From Desulfobacterales bacterium (lineage in GTDB: Bacteria; Desulfobacterota; Desulfobacteria; Desulfobacterales; Desulfosalsimonadaceae): a stretch of DNA of 5,674 nt. The stretch lies in NCBI GenBank assembly GCA_018334855.1, contig JAGXLE010000106.1, positions 1 to 5,674 on the forward strand, in the 5' to 3' direction. Position numbers and translations under genes: made by a program. Below are positions 1 through 5,062 of this stretch, piece after piece. A model generated the notes under the pieces. The model did not search any database. It had not been told where the DNA came from and worked only from the letters and a program-made list of their open reading frames with translations. How positions within the stretch are numbered: the first letter of the stretch is position 1; each line of letters opens with the position of its first letter.

Positions 1-285
1 TCGCGTCAAATAGAGGCCGCACGTATTGCTATGACCCGCAGGGTCAAGCGCGGCGGTAAAATGTGGATAAGGATTTTTCCTGACAAGCCTATAACCAAGA
101 AGCCGGCCGAAGTACGCATGGGCAAGGGAAAAGGCGCGCCCGAGAGCTGGGTCGCGGTGGTAAAGCCGGGGCGCATATTATATGAAATGGAAGGAATTCC
201 CAGGGATCTGGCTTACGAGGCACTTCGCCTTGCTTCTCACAAACTGCCGATAAAAACGAAGTTCGTGGAAAGGAGTCAGGTATAA
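1..285 (+). CDS. rplP: 50S ribosomal protein L16, 5'-truncated by window edge
   Basis: L16 is a large-subunit protein that binds 23S rRNA near the peptidyl transferase centre and the A-site tRNA elbow. The frame is open from base 1 and reads 94 residues to a TAA stop. The first visible residues ([13 protein letters not shown]) match the region around residue 43 of E. coli L16, so about 42 N-terminal residues lie outside the window. The L16 signature [12 protein letters not shown] is at visible residues 16-27, and EVRMGKGKG, the conserved loop with the arginine that is hydroxylated in E. coli, is at 37-45. The ATG at base 31 is an internal methionine, not the start. The stop codon overlaps the rpmC start by one base (TAATG), which suggests translational coupling. 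One mild oddity is isoleucine where E. coli has the second arginine of EAARRAM. Identity is certain; only the N-terminus is unseen. Confidence 0.98.
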   Translation, partial: SRQIEAARIAMTRRVKRGGKMWIRIFPDKPITKKPAEVRMGKGKGAPESWVAVVKPGRILYEMEGIPRDLAYEALRLASHKLPIKTKFVERSQV

Positions 286-482
286 TGGAGGCCAGTGGAC
301 TTCGGGGTATGAAACCCGACGAATTGGACAGTAAATTAAACGAGCTGGTGCAGACCTATTTTAACCTAAGGTTTCAGCACAGAACCGGCCAGCTTGAAAA
401 TCCAAAGCGCATCGGGCAGGTCAGGCGCGATATTGCCCGCGTCAAGACAATTAAAAAAGAACAGGCTTTACAAACCAGATAG
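285..482 (+). CDS. rpmC: 50S ribosomal protein L29
   Basis: L29 is a small, mostly helical large-subunit protein near the polypeptide exit tunnel, where in known ribosomes it contacts L23 and helps form the docking area for trigger factor and SRP. The 65-residue product has the family pattern: an N-terminal helix ([12 protein letters not shown]), then [19 protein letters not shown] at about residues 25-43 and [10 protein letters not shown] at 47-56. The length is normal. The ATG at 285 is preferred over the methionine at residue 9 because the family normally has about eight residues before this point (compare the usual MKAxELREM start), and AAAGGAG at 269-275 sits nine bases upstream. The ATG shares its A with the rplP stop. 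Confidence 0.97.
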   Translation: MEASGLRGMKPDELDSKLNELVQTYFNLRFQHRTGQLENPKRIGQVRRDIARVKTIKKEQALQTR

Positions 483-498
483 CGGTGACGGGTTGCCA

Positions 499-759
499 AT
501 GAATACAACACAGGGAATGAAAAGAGAGCTGGTGGGCACGGTTTTGAGCAATAAAATGGATAAAACCGTGACAGTTCGGGTTGAAAGACTCGTAAGCCAT
601 TCGGTTTATAAGAAATATGTTCGGCGCCGGGCAAAATATGCCGCCCATGACGAGCAGAATGCCTGCGGTATCGGAGACCAGGTGCTGATAAAGGAATCCA
701 GGCCGCTGAGCAAGCGCAAGCGATGGCGGGTGAGCAAGGTCATAGAAAAAGCGGTTTGA
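499..759 (+). CDS. rpsQ: 30S ribosomal protein S17
   Basis: S17 is a primary 16S rRNA-binding protein of the small-subunit body with an OB-fold. The frame is open back to base 394 inside rpmC, but family similarity begins only with [18 protein letters not shown] (residues 9-26), so I place the start at ATG 499, giving 86 residues, a usual S17 length. The conserved C-terminal half is clear: [17 protein letters not shown] at about 46-62 and [13 protein letters not shown] at 66-78. The ribosome binding site is poor: only GGTGACGG at 484-491 lies upstream, so initiation may depend on ribosomes finishing rpmC 16 bases earlier. Other possible starts are TTG at 493 and ATG at 517; they change the N-terminus by two or six residues and not the identity. 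Confidence 0.95.
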   Translation: MNTTQGMKRELVGTVLSNKMDKTVTVRVERLVSHSVYKKYVRRRAKYAAHDEQNACGIGDQVLIKESRPLSKRKRWRVSKVIEKAV

Positions 760-777
760 TCACAGGGGATATGAAAA

Positions 778-1146
778 ATGATTCAGGCGGAAACGAGGTT
801 GTCTGTTGCAGATAATTCGGGGGCCAAAGAGGTTTACTGCATCAAGGTGCTGGGCGGAAGCCGGCGCCGTTATGCCGGCATCGGCGATATTATCGTGGTT
901 TCGATCAAGGAGGCCATACCGAATTCCAAGGTAAAAAAGGGCGATGTGGTAAAAGCAGTGGTGGTCCGTACCAGAAAAGAACTCCAAAGGCCGGACGGTT
1001 CGTTTATCCGGTTTGATGACAATTCCGCAGTGCTGATCAACCAGCACCGGGAACCTATCGGTACCCGTATATTCGGTCCGGTGGCACGCGAGCTCAGAGC
1101 ACACAAGTTCATGAAAATCATTTCGCTGGCTCCGGAAGTTCTTTAG
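778..1146 (+). CDS. rplN: 50S ribosomal protein L14
   Basis: L14 lies at the subunit interface of the 50S particle, where it contributes to the bridge with 16S rRNA, contacts L19 and is the docking site of the silencing factor RsfS. The product is 122 residues, the standard bacterial length, and is collinear with the family. It starts [17 protein letters not shown]. The L14 signature region runs from AVVVRTRKE (residues 60-68) through [17 protein letters not shown] (71-87), and the C-terminus has [13 protein letters not shown] (95-107) and [12 protein letters not shown]. The start is fixed by homology to the near-invariant MIQ start and by AGGGG at 764-768, nine bases upstream. In E. coli this is the first gene of the spc operon, but the 18-base gap from rpsQ is too short for an obvious separate promoter, so read-through from the S10 part is likely. 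Confidence 0.98.
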   Translation: MIQAETRLSVADNSGAKEVYCIKVLGGSRRRYAGIGDIIVVSIKEAIPNSKVKKGDVVKAVVVRTRKELQRPDGSFIRFDDNSAVLINQHREPIGTRIFGPVARELRAHKFMKIISLAPEVL

Positions 1147-1171
1147 TGAAAAAACAGGATTTAATAAAAAC

Positions 1172-1195
1172 GATTAACCGGGTTGAGCGGTTATC
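1172..1195 (+). promoter_or_regulatory. Hairpin in the rplN-rplX gap, possible weak attenuator
   Basis: Bases 1175-1180 (TAACCG) pair perfectly with 1188-1193 (CGGTTA) around a seven-base loop. Two more pairs (1172-1173 with 1194-1195) follow past a bulged T at 1174. Beyond a C/A mismatch, the A-run at 1167-1170 can pair with TTTT at 1197-1200. A hairpin flanked by A-run and T-run resembles a weak intrinsic terminator, but the stem is short, the T-run has only four bases and essential genes follow, so at most partial attenuation is plausible. It may also be a chance fold. No folding energy was computed. Confidence 0.3.
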
Positions 1196-1213
1196 ATTTT
1201 ACGTGATCAATAA

Positions 1214-1232
1214 GGCCGAGAGGTAAACGGCT
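1214..1232 (+). promoter_or_regulatory. Small hairpin presenting the rplX ribosome binding site in its loop
   Basis: GCCG at 1215-1218 pairs with CGGC at 1228-1231, with a possible G-T wobble outside (1214/1232). The nine-base loop AGAGGTAAA contains the SD sequence (GAGAGGT, 1218-1224), and the rplX ATG follows at 1234. The pairing and the SD are visible; a regulatory effect is inference. With only four G-C pairs and a large loop it could be fortuitous, or could keep the SD single-stranded and accessible. Confidence 0.3.
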
Positions 1233-1233
1233 C

Positions 1234-1563
1234 ATGGAAAAAGTCAGGTGTCGCATCAAAAAAGATGACAAGGTCAAGGTCGTTGCAGGCAAGGACCGGG
1301 GGAAAATACGCAAGGTGCTAAGTGTTGACCGCAAACATAACCGTGTGATGGTGGAAAACGTCAACATAGTAAAACGGCACCAGAAACCCGGTCAGCAGAG
1401 CAGGCAGGGCGGGATTATAGAAGGTGAAGCGCCCATTCATGCATCCAACGTGATGCTGATGTGCAGTAAATGCGCACAGCCTGCCAGAATAAGGGCCAAA
1501 CGCCTCGAAGATGGAAAAAAGGTTCGGATCTGCGGAAAATGTAGAGAACTACTCGATACCTAG
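1234..1563 (+). CDS. rplX: 50S ribosomal protein L24, zinc-ribbon (four-cysteine) form
   Basis: L24 binds the 5' domain of 23S rRNA early in 50S assembly and lies by the exit tunnel. The 109-residue product has the N-terminal KOW motif ([20 protein letters not shown], residues 9-28), then [15 protein letters not shown] (38-52), [18 protein letters not shown] (58-75) and a C-terminal segment with [13 protein letters not shown]. Unlike E. coli L24, the C-terminus carries two CxxC pairs, C77/C80 and C100/C103, spaced as in a zinc ribbon; a comparable four-cysteine C-terminus is known in Thermus L24. Zinc binding is inferred from the cysteines. The ATG at 1234 follows GAGAGGT at 1218-1224 and adds about six residues before the usual family start, with no better start inside. 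It lies 87 bases after rplN and 23 before rplE. Confidence 0.97.
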   Translation: MEKVRCRIKKDDKVKVVAGKDRGKIRKVLSVDRKHNRVMVENVNIVKRHQKPGQQSRQGGIIEGEAPIHASNVMLMCSKCAQPARIRAKRLEDGKKVRICGKCRELLDT

Positions 1564-1586
1564 CAGATCATACCGGAGGATATTTC

Positions 1587-2123
1587 ATGTCGCTTAAAGA
1601 TACATATGAAAACAAGGTTGTTTCCGGACTGCGGGAATCCTTTGATTATAAAAACATTAATCAGGTTCCCAGGCTGGAAAAGATCGTCATCAACATGGGG
1701 CTCGGCGAAGCGATCCAGAACATCAAGGTGCTTGATACAGCCCGGGCCGAACTTAAGGCCATAACAGGCCAGGCCCCGGTGGTGACGCGTGCTAAGAAAT
1801 CCGTGGCCGCATTCAAGGTGCGCGAGGGAATGCCGATCGGGTGCATGGTGACTCTCAGGCGCAAACGGATGTATGATTTCTACGAGAAACTTGTAAATGT
1901 TGCATTGCCGCGAGTACGCGATTTTCGCGGAGTTTCCGGCAAAGCTTTCGACGGGTTCGGCAATTACACCCTGGGTATAAAGGAGCAGATCATCTTTCCG
2001 GAAATCGAATACGACAAGGTCGAATCGATCAAGGGGATGAATATCACCATAGTTACTACTGCGGAAACAAACCAGGAAGGCAAGGAATTGTTAAAACTCC
2101 TTGGAATGCCTTTTCGAAATTAG
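1587..2123 (+). CDS. rplE: 50S ribosomal protein L5
   Basis: L5 binds 5S rRNA with L18 and places it on the central protuberance of the 50S subunit; it also touches the P-site tRNA. The product is 178 residues, a normal length. Visible landmarks are [14 protein letters not shown] (29-42), the L5 signature [17 protein letters not shown] (57-73), [18 protein letters not shown] (74-91), the loop [17 protein letters not shown] (111-127) and the C-terminal [11 protein letters not shown]. The start is fixed by homology and by GGAGGA at 1575-1580, six bases before the ATG. In E. coli, S8 represses the spc operon by binding mRNA at this rplX-rplE junction. Here the junction is only 23 bases and I do not see the E. 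coli-type S8 target helix in it or in the first codons, so S8 control at this place cannot be claimed. Confidence 0.98.
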   Translation: MSLKDTYENKVVSGLRESFDYKNINQVPRLEKIVINMGLGEAIQNIKVLDTARAELKAITGQAPVVTRAKKSVAAFKVREGMPIGCMVTLRRKRMYDFYEKLVNVALPRVRDFRGVSGKAFDGFGNYTLGIKEQIIFPEIEYDKVESIKGMNITIVTTAETNQEGKELLKLLGMPFRN

Positions 2124-2145
2124 AAAAGTTTCAAAGAAGGCAAAG

Positions 2146-2178
2146 CTTATCAATCCCTTTGGGATTCGAACGGATAAG
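2146..2178 (+). promoter_or_regulatory. Bulged hairpin overlapping the rpsN ribosome binding site
   Basis: The inner stem AATCCC (2152-2157) pairs perfectly with GGGATT (2161-2166) around a TTT loop. Stacked below it, CTTATC (2146-2151) pairs perfectly with GATAAG (2173-2178). The left strand is continuous for twelve bases, while the right strand has a six-base bulge (CGAACG, 2167-2172). The right end of the lower stem includes the first bases of the SD TAAGGAGG (2175-2182), so folding would partly hide the rpsN binding site. A helix with an asymmetric bulge placed between rplE and rpsN could be a ribosomal-protein binding site or a coupling device. The pairing is seen; the role is inference. 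Confidence 0.45.
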
Positions 2179-2182
2179 GAGG
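2175..2182 (+). promoter_or_regulatory. Strong Shine-Dalgarno deciding the TTG start of rpsN
   Basis: TAAGGAGG matches the 16S rRNA anti-SD consensus over eight bases and lies seven bases before TTG 2190. This spacing, with the family-typical start ARKAL right after the TTG, decides the start codon. No in-frame ATG lies near the expected N-terminus. Confidence 0.85.
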
Positions 2183-2189
2183 ATCAGGT

Positions 2190-2375
2190 TTGGCAAGAAA
2201 AGCTCTTCGCGAGAAGGCAATGAAAAAACCGAAGTTTGGGGTTCGGGCATATAACAGATGCCCGATCTGCGGCCGTTCCAGGGCCTTTATGCGCAAATTT
2301 GGCATTTGCCGCATCTGCTTTAGGAACATGGCTTCAGAGGGACTGCTGCCCGGTGTAAAGAAATCGAGCTGGTAG
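2190..2375 (+). CDS. rpsN: 30S ribosomal protein S14, short zinc-binding type (type Z)
   Basis: S14 is a late-assembling small-subunit head protein that binds 16S rRNA near S3, S10 and S19. The product is 61 residues, the length of the short zinc-binding form (also called rpsZ/rpsN1), not the roughly 100-residue cysteine-free form of E. coli. Four cysteines sit as two CxxC pairs, C24-P-I-C27 and C40-R-I-C43, and bind one zinc ion in known structures. The basic N-terminus ([15 protein letters not shown]) and the C-terminal [11 protein letters not shown] are typical of the type. The start codon is TTG, supported by the SD TAAGGAGG at 2175-2182. It sits in the usual spc position between rplE and rpsH. 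A cysteine-free copy elsewhere in the genome is possible but cannot be seen here. Confidence 0.97.
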   Translation: MARKALREKAMKKPKFGVRAYNRCPICGRSRAFMRKFGICRICFRNMASEGLLPGVKKSSW

Positions 2376-2450
2376 ACGGGTAACTGTGAGGCAGATAAAA
2401 AACGAAAGTATTATTTTCTTCCATAATTTTGCACAAAAACGGAGTAGGCC

Positions 2451-2846
2451 ATGTTGAGTGATCCACTTGCGGATATGCTGACCCGCATCAGAAATGCCGG
2501 CCAGGCGAAACATAAAAGCGTTGATATTCCCGGCGCCAGAATCAAGGTTGCCCTGGCTGATGTGATGAAAAGGGAAGGCTATATCAGGAACTACAAGTTC
2601 ATCAAGGACAATAAGCAGGGGATTTTGCGAATATTTTTAAAGTACGACTCAGATGAGAGGCATGTGATTTACGGCCTGGAGCGGGTAAGCAAGCCCAGCC
2701 GGAGAGTCTATGTCGGAAGCGAGGAGATCAGGCCGGTGTTAAACGGTCTGGGTGTTTCCGTGCTGTCCACCTCGCGTGGGCTGATGGCTGACAGGCAGGC
2801 TAAGAAAGAAAATATAGGCGGAGAAGTTCTCTGCAATATCTGGTAG
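2451..2846 (+). CDS. rpsH: 30S ribosomal protein S8
   Basis: S8 binds the central domain of 16S rRNA (helix 21 region) directly and organises the platform of the small subunit. In E. coli it is also the translational repressor of the spc operon. The 131-residue product is of normal length, with the N-terminal DPLADMLTRIRNA (residues 4-16), VDIPGARIKVALADVMKREG (24-43) and YGLERVSKPSRRVYV (74-88). The C-terminal S8 signature is GVSVLSTSRGLMADRQA (101-117), and the chain ends GGEVLCNIW. The ATG at 2451 has GGAG at 2441-2444, six bases upstream. The 75-base gap from rpsN is A/T-rich, and I see no convincing promoter or hairpin in it. Eight of the 13 arginines use AGA or AGG. Confidence 0.98.
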   Translation: MLSDPLADMLTRIRNAGQAKHKSVDIPGARIKVALADVMKREGYIRNYKFIKDNKQGILRIFLKYDSDERHVIYGLERVSKPSRRVYVGSEEIRPVLNGLGVSVLSTSRGLMADRQAKKENIGGEVLCNIW

Positions 2847-2860
2847 TCAAGGAGTTAAAC

Positions 2861-3394
2861 ATGTCCCGCGTAGGCAAAAAACCGATACCCGTACCCGAAA
2901 AAACAAAGATTAATTATAAAGAGGGCGTGCTGACAGTGGAAGGCCCCAAGGGCACGCTTGCCAGGAGTATACATCCTGCAGTGACTCTCGATGTTGACGA
3001 CAGCAGGGTGATGGTTACTGTTGATCGAGATGATAAGAAAACCAAAGCATTGTGGGGGACCACCCGCGCACAGGTCGCCAACATGATTACCGGAGTCAGC
3101 AGAGGTTTCGAGCGGGTACTGGAAATCCACGGAATAGGATACAGGGCCGAACTCAAGGGCAAAACCCTTGAACTGCACCTCGGTTATTCCCATCCTATTA
3201 ACTTTGAGCTGCCCGAAGGCATAGAGGCCTCAGTGGATAAGGCAACTATACGTCTTTCGGGTATTGACAAGGAACTGCTGGGTTTTGCGGCTTCTTCTAT
3301 CAGGCAGATGCGCCCCCCTGAGCCCTACAAGGGCAAGGGCGTTAAATACGCCGAGGAGCAGATCCAGCGCAAGGCCGGCAAAACCGCGAAATAA
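2861..3394 (+). CDS. rplF: 50S ribosomal protein L6
   Basis: L6 is a two-domain large-subunit protein near the sarcin-ricin loop and the base of the L7/L12 stalk, in the area where elongation factors bind. The product is 177 residues, a normal length, and carries the two similar L6 domains. Landmarks are SRVGKKPIPVPEKTKI at the N-terminus, LTVEGPKGTL (24-33), RAQVANMITGVSRGFERVLE (69-88), IHGIGYRAELKGKTLELHLG (89-108) and SGIDKELLGFAASSIR (133-148). The L6 signature PEPYKGKGV is at 153-161. AAGGAG at 2849-2854 supports the ATG at 2861, 14 bases after the rpsH stop. It is followed by the longest gap in the window. Confidence 0.98.
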   Translation: MSRVGKKPIPVPEKTKINYKEGVLTVEGPKGTLARSIHPAVTLDVDDSRVMVTVDRDDKKTKALWGTTRAQVANMITGVSRGFERVLEIHGIGYRAELKGKTLELHLGYSHPINFELPEGIEASVDKATIRLSGIDKELLGFAASSIRQMRPPEPYKGKGVKYAEEQIQRKAGKTAK

Positions 3395-3430
3395 AAAGCA
3401 ATATCACGTAAACTGTAAAGCATGAAATCC

Positions 3431-3473
3431 AGAATCCGATATCATACCGATTTATTTCCGGTTTCGGATTTTT
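3431..3473 (+). terminator. Terminator-like hairpin between rplF and rplR
   Basis: AATCCGA (3433-3439) pairs perfectly with TCGGATT (3464-3470), and the stem can be extended by a G-T and an A-T pair (3431-3432 with 3471-3472). A second short stem, ACCG (3446-3449) with CGGT (3459-3462), closes most of the loop. The descending arm runs into five T (3469-3473). This is the shape of an intrinsic terminator, but the stem is not G+C-rich, most of the T-run is used in the stem, and rplR, rpsE and secY lie downstream. It is best read as a possible attenuator, an RNA processing site or a chance fold. Confidence 0.35.
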
Positions 3474-3528
3474 CAGAGTTCAGTTGACTCTCCAGACAGG
3501 ATGGACTTTTTTATAGGGGTTTAAAATC

Positions 3529-3897
3529 ATGGGTTCTGCACAAAAACGAGATGCCATGCGCATCAAGCGGAAAAAACGTATCCGGAAAAAGGTCAAGGGC
3601 ACAGCAGAGCGCCCGCGTCTTACGGTTTTCCGCAGCGCCCGGCACATATACGCACAGGTTATAGATGACATTGACGGCCAAACCCTGGTTTCGGCCTCAA
3701 CCCTGGAAAAAGAAGTCAGGGATCGGGGCGGTTTTGAAAACAAGGTGGCCGCAGCAGGAGAAATTGGAAAACTGATCGCGCAGCGAGCGTCGAATAAAGG
3801 CATTTCCACCGTGGTGTTTGACAGAAACGGTTACAAGTACCACGGCAGGGTAAAGGCGGTATCCGAGGGCGCGCGTGAAAAAGGTCTGCATTTTTAA
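3529..3897 (+). CDS. rplR: 50S ribosomal protein L18
   Basis: L18 binds 5S rRNA and, with L5, joins it to 23S rRNA in the central protuberance. The 122-residue product is of normal length. It has the very basic N-terminal tail ([15 protein letters not shown], residues 11-25), [20 protein letters not shown] (28-47), [12 protein letters not shown] segment at 56-62, [19 protein letters not shown] (74-92) and the conserved [17 protein letters not shown] (95-111), ending GLHF. The ATG at 3529 follows AGGGG at 3515-3519, nine bases upstream. Homology begins soon after this methionine; M10 would remove part of the basic tail and has no good SD. The 134-base leader is unusually long for a gene inside this operon and contains a terminator-like hairpin and A/T-rich stretches. 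Confidence 0.97.
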   Translation: MGSAQKRDAMRIKRKKRIRKKVKGTAERPRLTVFRSARHIYAQVIDDIDGQTLVSASTLEKEVRDRGGFENKVAAAGEIGKLIAQRASNKGISTVVFDRNGYKYHGRVKAVSEGAREKGLHF

Positions 3898-3906
3898 ACG
3901 TTATTG

Positions 3907-3913
3907 AAGGAGG
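3907..3913 (+). promoter_or_regulatory. Strong Shine-Dalgarno deciding the TTG start of rpsE
   Basis: AAGGAGG lies seven bases before TTG 3921, directly after the rplR stop. The next in-frame ATG is codon 36, inside the conserved S5 core, so it cannot be the start. The SD and homology together make TTG the start. Confidence 0.85.
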
Positions 3914-3920
3914 CGATCCC

Positions 3921-4421
3921 TTGCTCAAGAAGGAAACAGACGAGAACTTGTTTATTGACAAGGTCGTTCACATCAGCCGTGTGGCCAAGGTTGTCAAGGG
4001 CGGACGGCGGTTTAGTTTCAGCGCCATGGTGGTTGTCGGCGACGGCCAGGGAAAGGTCGGATTCGGCCTTGGCAAGGCCCACGAAGTTCCCGAGGCCATC
4101 CGGAAAGGGGTTGAAAAAGCCAAGAAGAGCATGATTGATATCCCGGTGGTTGACGGTACAATACCGTACCAGGTCAAGGGCAGGTTCGGCGCGGGTTCCG
4201 TAGTTTTAAAGCCCGCTGGCAAGGGCACCGGCGTGATAGCAGGCGGTGCGGTCAGAGCTGTTCTCGAGGCCGTTGGCGTTCGAAATATTCTGACCAAGTG
4301 CATCGGGACCAACAACCCTCACAACGTGGTAAGGGCTACCATAGATGGGCTTTCCCAGCTGCAGAGCAGGAATCAGGTAGCGGCAAAGCGCGGTATCAAG
4401 GCAGAAGAACTTTCTATATAA
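3921..4421 (+). CDS. rpsE: 30S ribosomal protein S5
   Basis: S5 is a small-subunit protein at the back of the 30S neck and the mRNA entry side, with roles in decoding accuracy and mRNA unwinding. The product is 166 residues, as expected. The S5 N-terminal domain is clear: [20 protein letters not shown] (15-34), then [20 protein letters not shown] (37-56) and [14 protein letters not shown] (58-71). The C-terminal domain has [20 protein letters not shown] (90-109), [20 protein letters not shown] (112-131) and [10 protein letters not shown] (135-144). The VKGGRR loop where spectinomycin-resistance changes map in E. coli looks like the ordinary type, with no obvious resistance deletion. The start is TTG, decided by AAGGAGG at 3907-3913. 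It lies 23 bases after rplR and 13 before rpmD. Confidence 0.97.
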   Translation: MLKKETDENLFIDKVVHISRVAKVVKGGRRFSFSAMVVVGDGQGKVGFGLGKAHEVPEAIRKGVEKAKKSMIDIPVVDGTIPYQVKGRFGAGSVVLKPAGKGTGVIAGGAVRAVLEAVGVRNILTKCIGTNNPHNVVRATIDGLSQLQSRNQVAAKRGIKAEELSI

Positions 4422-4434
4422 GGAATTTTGGCAA

Positions 4435-4620
4435 ATGGCCGACGTGTTAAAAATCACACTTATCCGGAGCTATTACGGCCGGCCCGCCAAGCATCGCAAG
4501 ATTTTAAAGGCATTGGGGCTGACCAAATTAAACAAAACCGTTGAATTAAAGAACAATCCTGCCGTTCGCGGCATGGCCGAAAAGGTTTCGCACCTGGTTC
4601 GCGTGGAGGAAAAGCAATAA
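4435..4620 (+). CDS. rpmD: 50S ribosomal protein L30
   Basis: L30 is a small non-essential large-subunit protein in many bacteria, held between 23S rRNA segments. The 61-residue product is of usual length, with the family pattern LKITLIRSYYGRPAKHRKIL (5-24), ALGLTKLNKTVELKNNPAVR (26-45) and a C-terminal GMAEKVSHLVRVEE (46-59). The ATG at 4435 has AAGGAA at 4420-4425 upstream. The TAA stop shares a base with the rplO start (TAATG), so rplO translation is probably coupled to it. Confidence 0.97.
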   Translation: MADVLKITLIRSYYGRPAKHRKILKALGLTKLNKTVELKNNPAVRGMAEKVSHLVRVEEKQ

Positions 4621-5060
4621 TGAGACTGCATGAACTGACTCCGGAAAAAAGCGGCAAAAAATCCAGAAAACGCCTGGGCCGGGGTGTGGCCTCCGGATTG
4701 GGTAAAACCGCCGGCAGGGGCACCAAGGGCTATAACAGCCGTTCAGGCGGCGGCGTTCGCCCCGGTTATGAGGGCGGGCAGATGCCGCTGCAAAGGCGCC
4801 TGCCCAAGCGCGGGTTTTACAATGTTTTTAAAAAGCAATTTTCAATAGTCAATATACGCGACCTGAACCGGTTTGAGGCAGGCGCTTTAATTGACCGCGA
4901 TGTACTGGTCTCTGCCGGGGTTATAAATAGCAGAAACAAGCCGGTCAAATTGCTGGGCCAGGGTGAAATCGGTTTTGCAGTGGATGTGAAGCTATCAGCG
5001 GTCAGCAAAAGCGCCAGGCAGAAAATTGAGGCCGCCGGCGGGAAAATAGAGGTAGTATAA
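4620..5060 (+). CDS. rplO: 50S ribosomal protein L15
   Basis: L15 is a late-assembly protein whose long extended N-terminal arm threads into 23S rRNA of the 50S subunit. The product is 146 residues. The glycine- and basic-rich arm is typical: KRLGRGVASGLGKTAGRGTK (17-36), SRSGGGVRPGYEGGQMPLQR (40-59) and RRLPKRGF (59-66). The globular C-terminal part ends with SARQKIEAAGGKIEVV (131-146), close to the family consensus. GGAGGA at 4605-4610, inside the end of rpmD, is nine bases before the ATG, which overlaps the rpmD stop by one base. secY starts two bases after its stop, the usual rplO-secY arrangement. Confidence 0.98.
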   Translation: MRLHELTPEKSGKKSRKRLGRGVASGLGKTAGRGTKGYNSRSGGGVRPGYEGGQMPLQRRLPKRGFYNVFKKQFSIVNIRDLNRFEAGALIDRDVLVSAGVINSRNKPVKLLGQGEIGFAVDVKLSAVSKSARQKIEAAGGKIEVV

Positions 5061-5062
5061 TT

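Noticed and set aside
394..498. Upstream extension of the rpsQ frame into rpmC, with an ATG at 394
   Set aside because: The extra 35 residues have no S17 similarity, lie within rpmC in another frame and would make S17 much longer than the family. The frame is simply open by chance.
760..1104. Minus-strand open frame of 114 codons opposite rplN
   Set aside because: It is antisense to a certain L14 gene, shows no recognisable protein pattern and has no sign of its own start signals. The same holds for the other minus-strand frames at 374-648, 870-1121, 1661-1864, 2855-3193, 3480-4315, 4206-4457, 4460-4726, 4817-5301 and 5332-5577.
1564..1620. E. coli-type S8 repressor site at the rplX-rplE junction
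   Set aside because: The gap is only 23 bases. The one short pairing visible in the first rplE codons (about 1608-1624, AAAACAAGGTTGTTT) leaves a loop too small for a stable helix and does not resemble the known S8 target.
2376..2450. Possible promoter before rpsH (CATAAT at 2422-2427 in an A/T-rich gap)
   Set aside because: No acceptable -35 sequence lies at the right distance, and A/T-rich spacers give such six-base matches by chance.
3904..4134. Plus-strand frame of 76 codons overlapping the start of rpsE
   Set aside because: It runs in another frame through the conserved N-terminal domain of S5, its product looks like an out-of-frame translation, and the AAGGAGG at 3907 lies after its start, not before it.
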